A DNA stretch of 13,835 nt, taken from positions 1 to 13,835 of the forward strand of contig NZ_JAHAHT010000040.1 of NCBI RefSeq assembly GCF_018373095.1, written 5' to 3'. Positions 13,341 to 13,835 of the stretch are shown here, piece after piece. Below the pieces are notes generated by a model. The model was not told the origin of the DNA and did no database searches. It worked only from the letters and a program-made list of their open reading frames with translations. The stretch's first letter is position 1, and every line of letters begins with the position of its first letter. The position numbers and the translations under genes are program-made. Origin of the DNA: Haemophilus parahaemolyticus (GTDB lineage: Bacteria; Pseudomonadota; Gammaproteobacteria; Enterobacterales; Pasteurellaceae).

Positions 13341-13835
13341 TTAAATATTCTTACGTTTCTTAGTCTGGTGATTGTGAGTCACACCGACACAACCATATTT
13401 TTCTAGTTTTGTTTTAGTAAAAAATGACCTCTTAGCTGAACTTTGATTATTTAAGCTAATTACACCAATGGTCGCATTATTATTGCAGCGATGCTTATTA
13501 ACGAACACTAGATTATATCCTGACTCATTTATGAATCCTGTTTTATTCAAGGATGCCTCAAAGATCTCTTCGCGTACTAACGTATTCGTATTTTGCATCA
13601 TTACTCGTCGTTTGCCAGCCTGAATAACTGTTTCTTTTTCATTTGATAATTTTTGAATTTCCTGATTTTTGAGTGAATATTTGGCAAGTTTTACCAAATC
13701 CATTGCACTTGATACATTAGCACTAGATAAACCAGAGCTATCATAAAAACGAGTGGATTTCATCCCTAATTCACGGGCTTTTGCATTCATTTTTTGGATG
13801 AATTGAGCACGACTCATACCAGCTGAACGAGAAAG
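13341..13835 (-). CDS. pbpG: D-alanyl-D-alanine endopeptidase, PbpG-like, C-terminal part (cut by window edge)
   Basis: The open frame enters from the right edge at codon LSRSAG and runs 164 codons to the stop at 13341-13343. It belongs to peptidase family S11 (low-molecular-weight penicillin-binding proteins). AMNAKARELGM-like sequence (KMNAKARELGMKSTRF), the DSSGLSSANVSSAMDLVKLAKY block and the KTG triad box in LNKTGFINESGYNLV match E. coli PBP7/PbpG. The SxxK and SxN motifs and the signal peptide lie off the window. The enzyme acts in the periplasm and cuts D-Ala-meso-DAP cross-links in peptidoglycan. Its C-terminus is short and basic (KKRKNI). It points the same way as groES, with about 105 bases and the heat-shock promoter between them. 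The Met at 13817 is internal. Confidence 0.85.
   Translation of the reverse strand, partial: LSRSAGMSRAQFIQKMNAKARELGMKSTRFYDSSGLSSANVSSAMDLVKLAKYSLKNQEIQKLSNEKETVIQAGKRRVMMQNTNTLVREEIFEASLNKTGFINESGYNLVFVNKHRCNNNATIGVISLNNQSSAKRSFFTKTKLEKYGCVGVTHNHQTKKRKNI

Overview
The window comes from a Pasteurellaceae bacterium. It has low to moderate GC, and four perfect copies of ACAAGCGGT, the core of the uptake signal used by the Actinobacillus pleuropneumoniae / Mannheimia / Glaesserella side of the family (Haemophilus influenzae uses AAGTGCGGT instead). Cdd, CysK, Dps, Ndk and GroESL all read as typical proteins of this family, and the adjacent dps-cdd order also occurs in H. influenzae as I remember it. 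I cannot name the species from the sequence alone.

Layout from left to right. (1) 1-1990: the start of an RluA-type pseudouridine synthase on the minus strand, then a divergent probable operon of a histidine phosphatase and a TerC/Alx-type membrane protein, closed by a two-way terminator. (2) 2011-5531: a fadI-fadJ operon on the minus strand, coding for the trifunctional fatty-acid beta-oxidation complex. (3) 5532-7585: an AT-rich spacer, dps on the minus strand, a regulatory intergenic region with a consensus CRP box, and cdd on the plus strand. (4) 7693-10046: cysK, ndk and modE on the plus strand, with a cysK terminator, a palindrome in front of ndk and a probable ModE box over the modE promoter. 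(5) 10047-11262: a gene-poor stretch with a possible minus-strand small RNA, a displaced terminator and a decayed IS1595/IS1016-type insertion sequence. (6) 11280-13835: groEL and groES on the minus strand under a sigma-32-type promoter, and the C-terminal two thirds or less of a PbpG-like peptidase.

Most genes are ordinary housekeeping or stress genes. The most notable observation is in fadIJ. Both reading frames are intact and full length, yet the thiolase has lost two of its three catalytic residues (His to Asn390, Cys to Ser420). The hydratase domain of FadJ has lost one catalytic Glu (to Gln151) and the usual Gly-Ala-Asp oxyanion-hole segment (to Gly-Phe-Lys). Only the 3-hydroxyacyl-CoA dehydrogenase domain keeps every key residue I can check, so the complex is either decaying or has been given another job.

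Other points worth a look are the near-leaderless modE with a TATATA-N6-TATATA operator over its -10 box, the 13-bp palindrome at the ndk transcription start, a short motif (TTTTGTCTAYTAYG) found three times next to terminator hairpins, and an IS remnant sitting 18 bases after the groEL stop codon, between groEL and the likely original terminator. I saw no CRISPR array, tRNA, rRNA, prophage or defence system, and no clear sign of a wholly new system.
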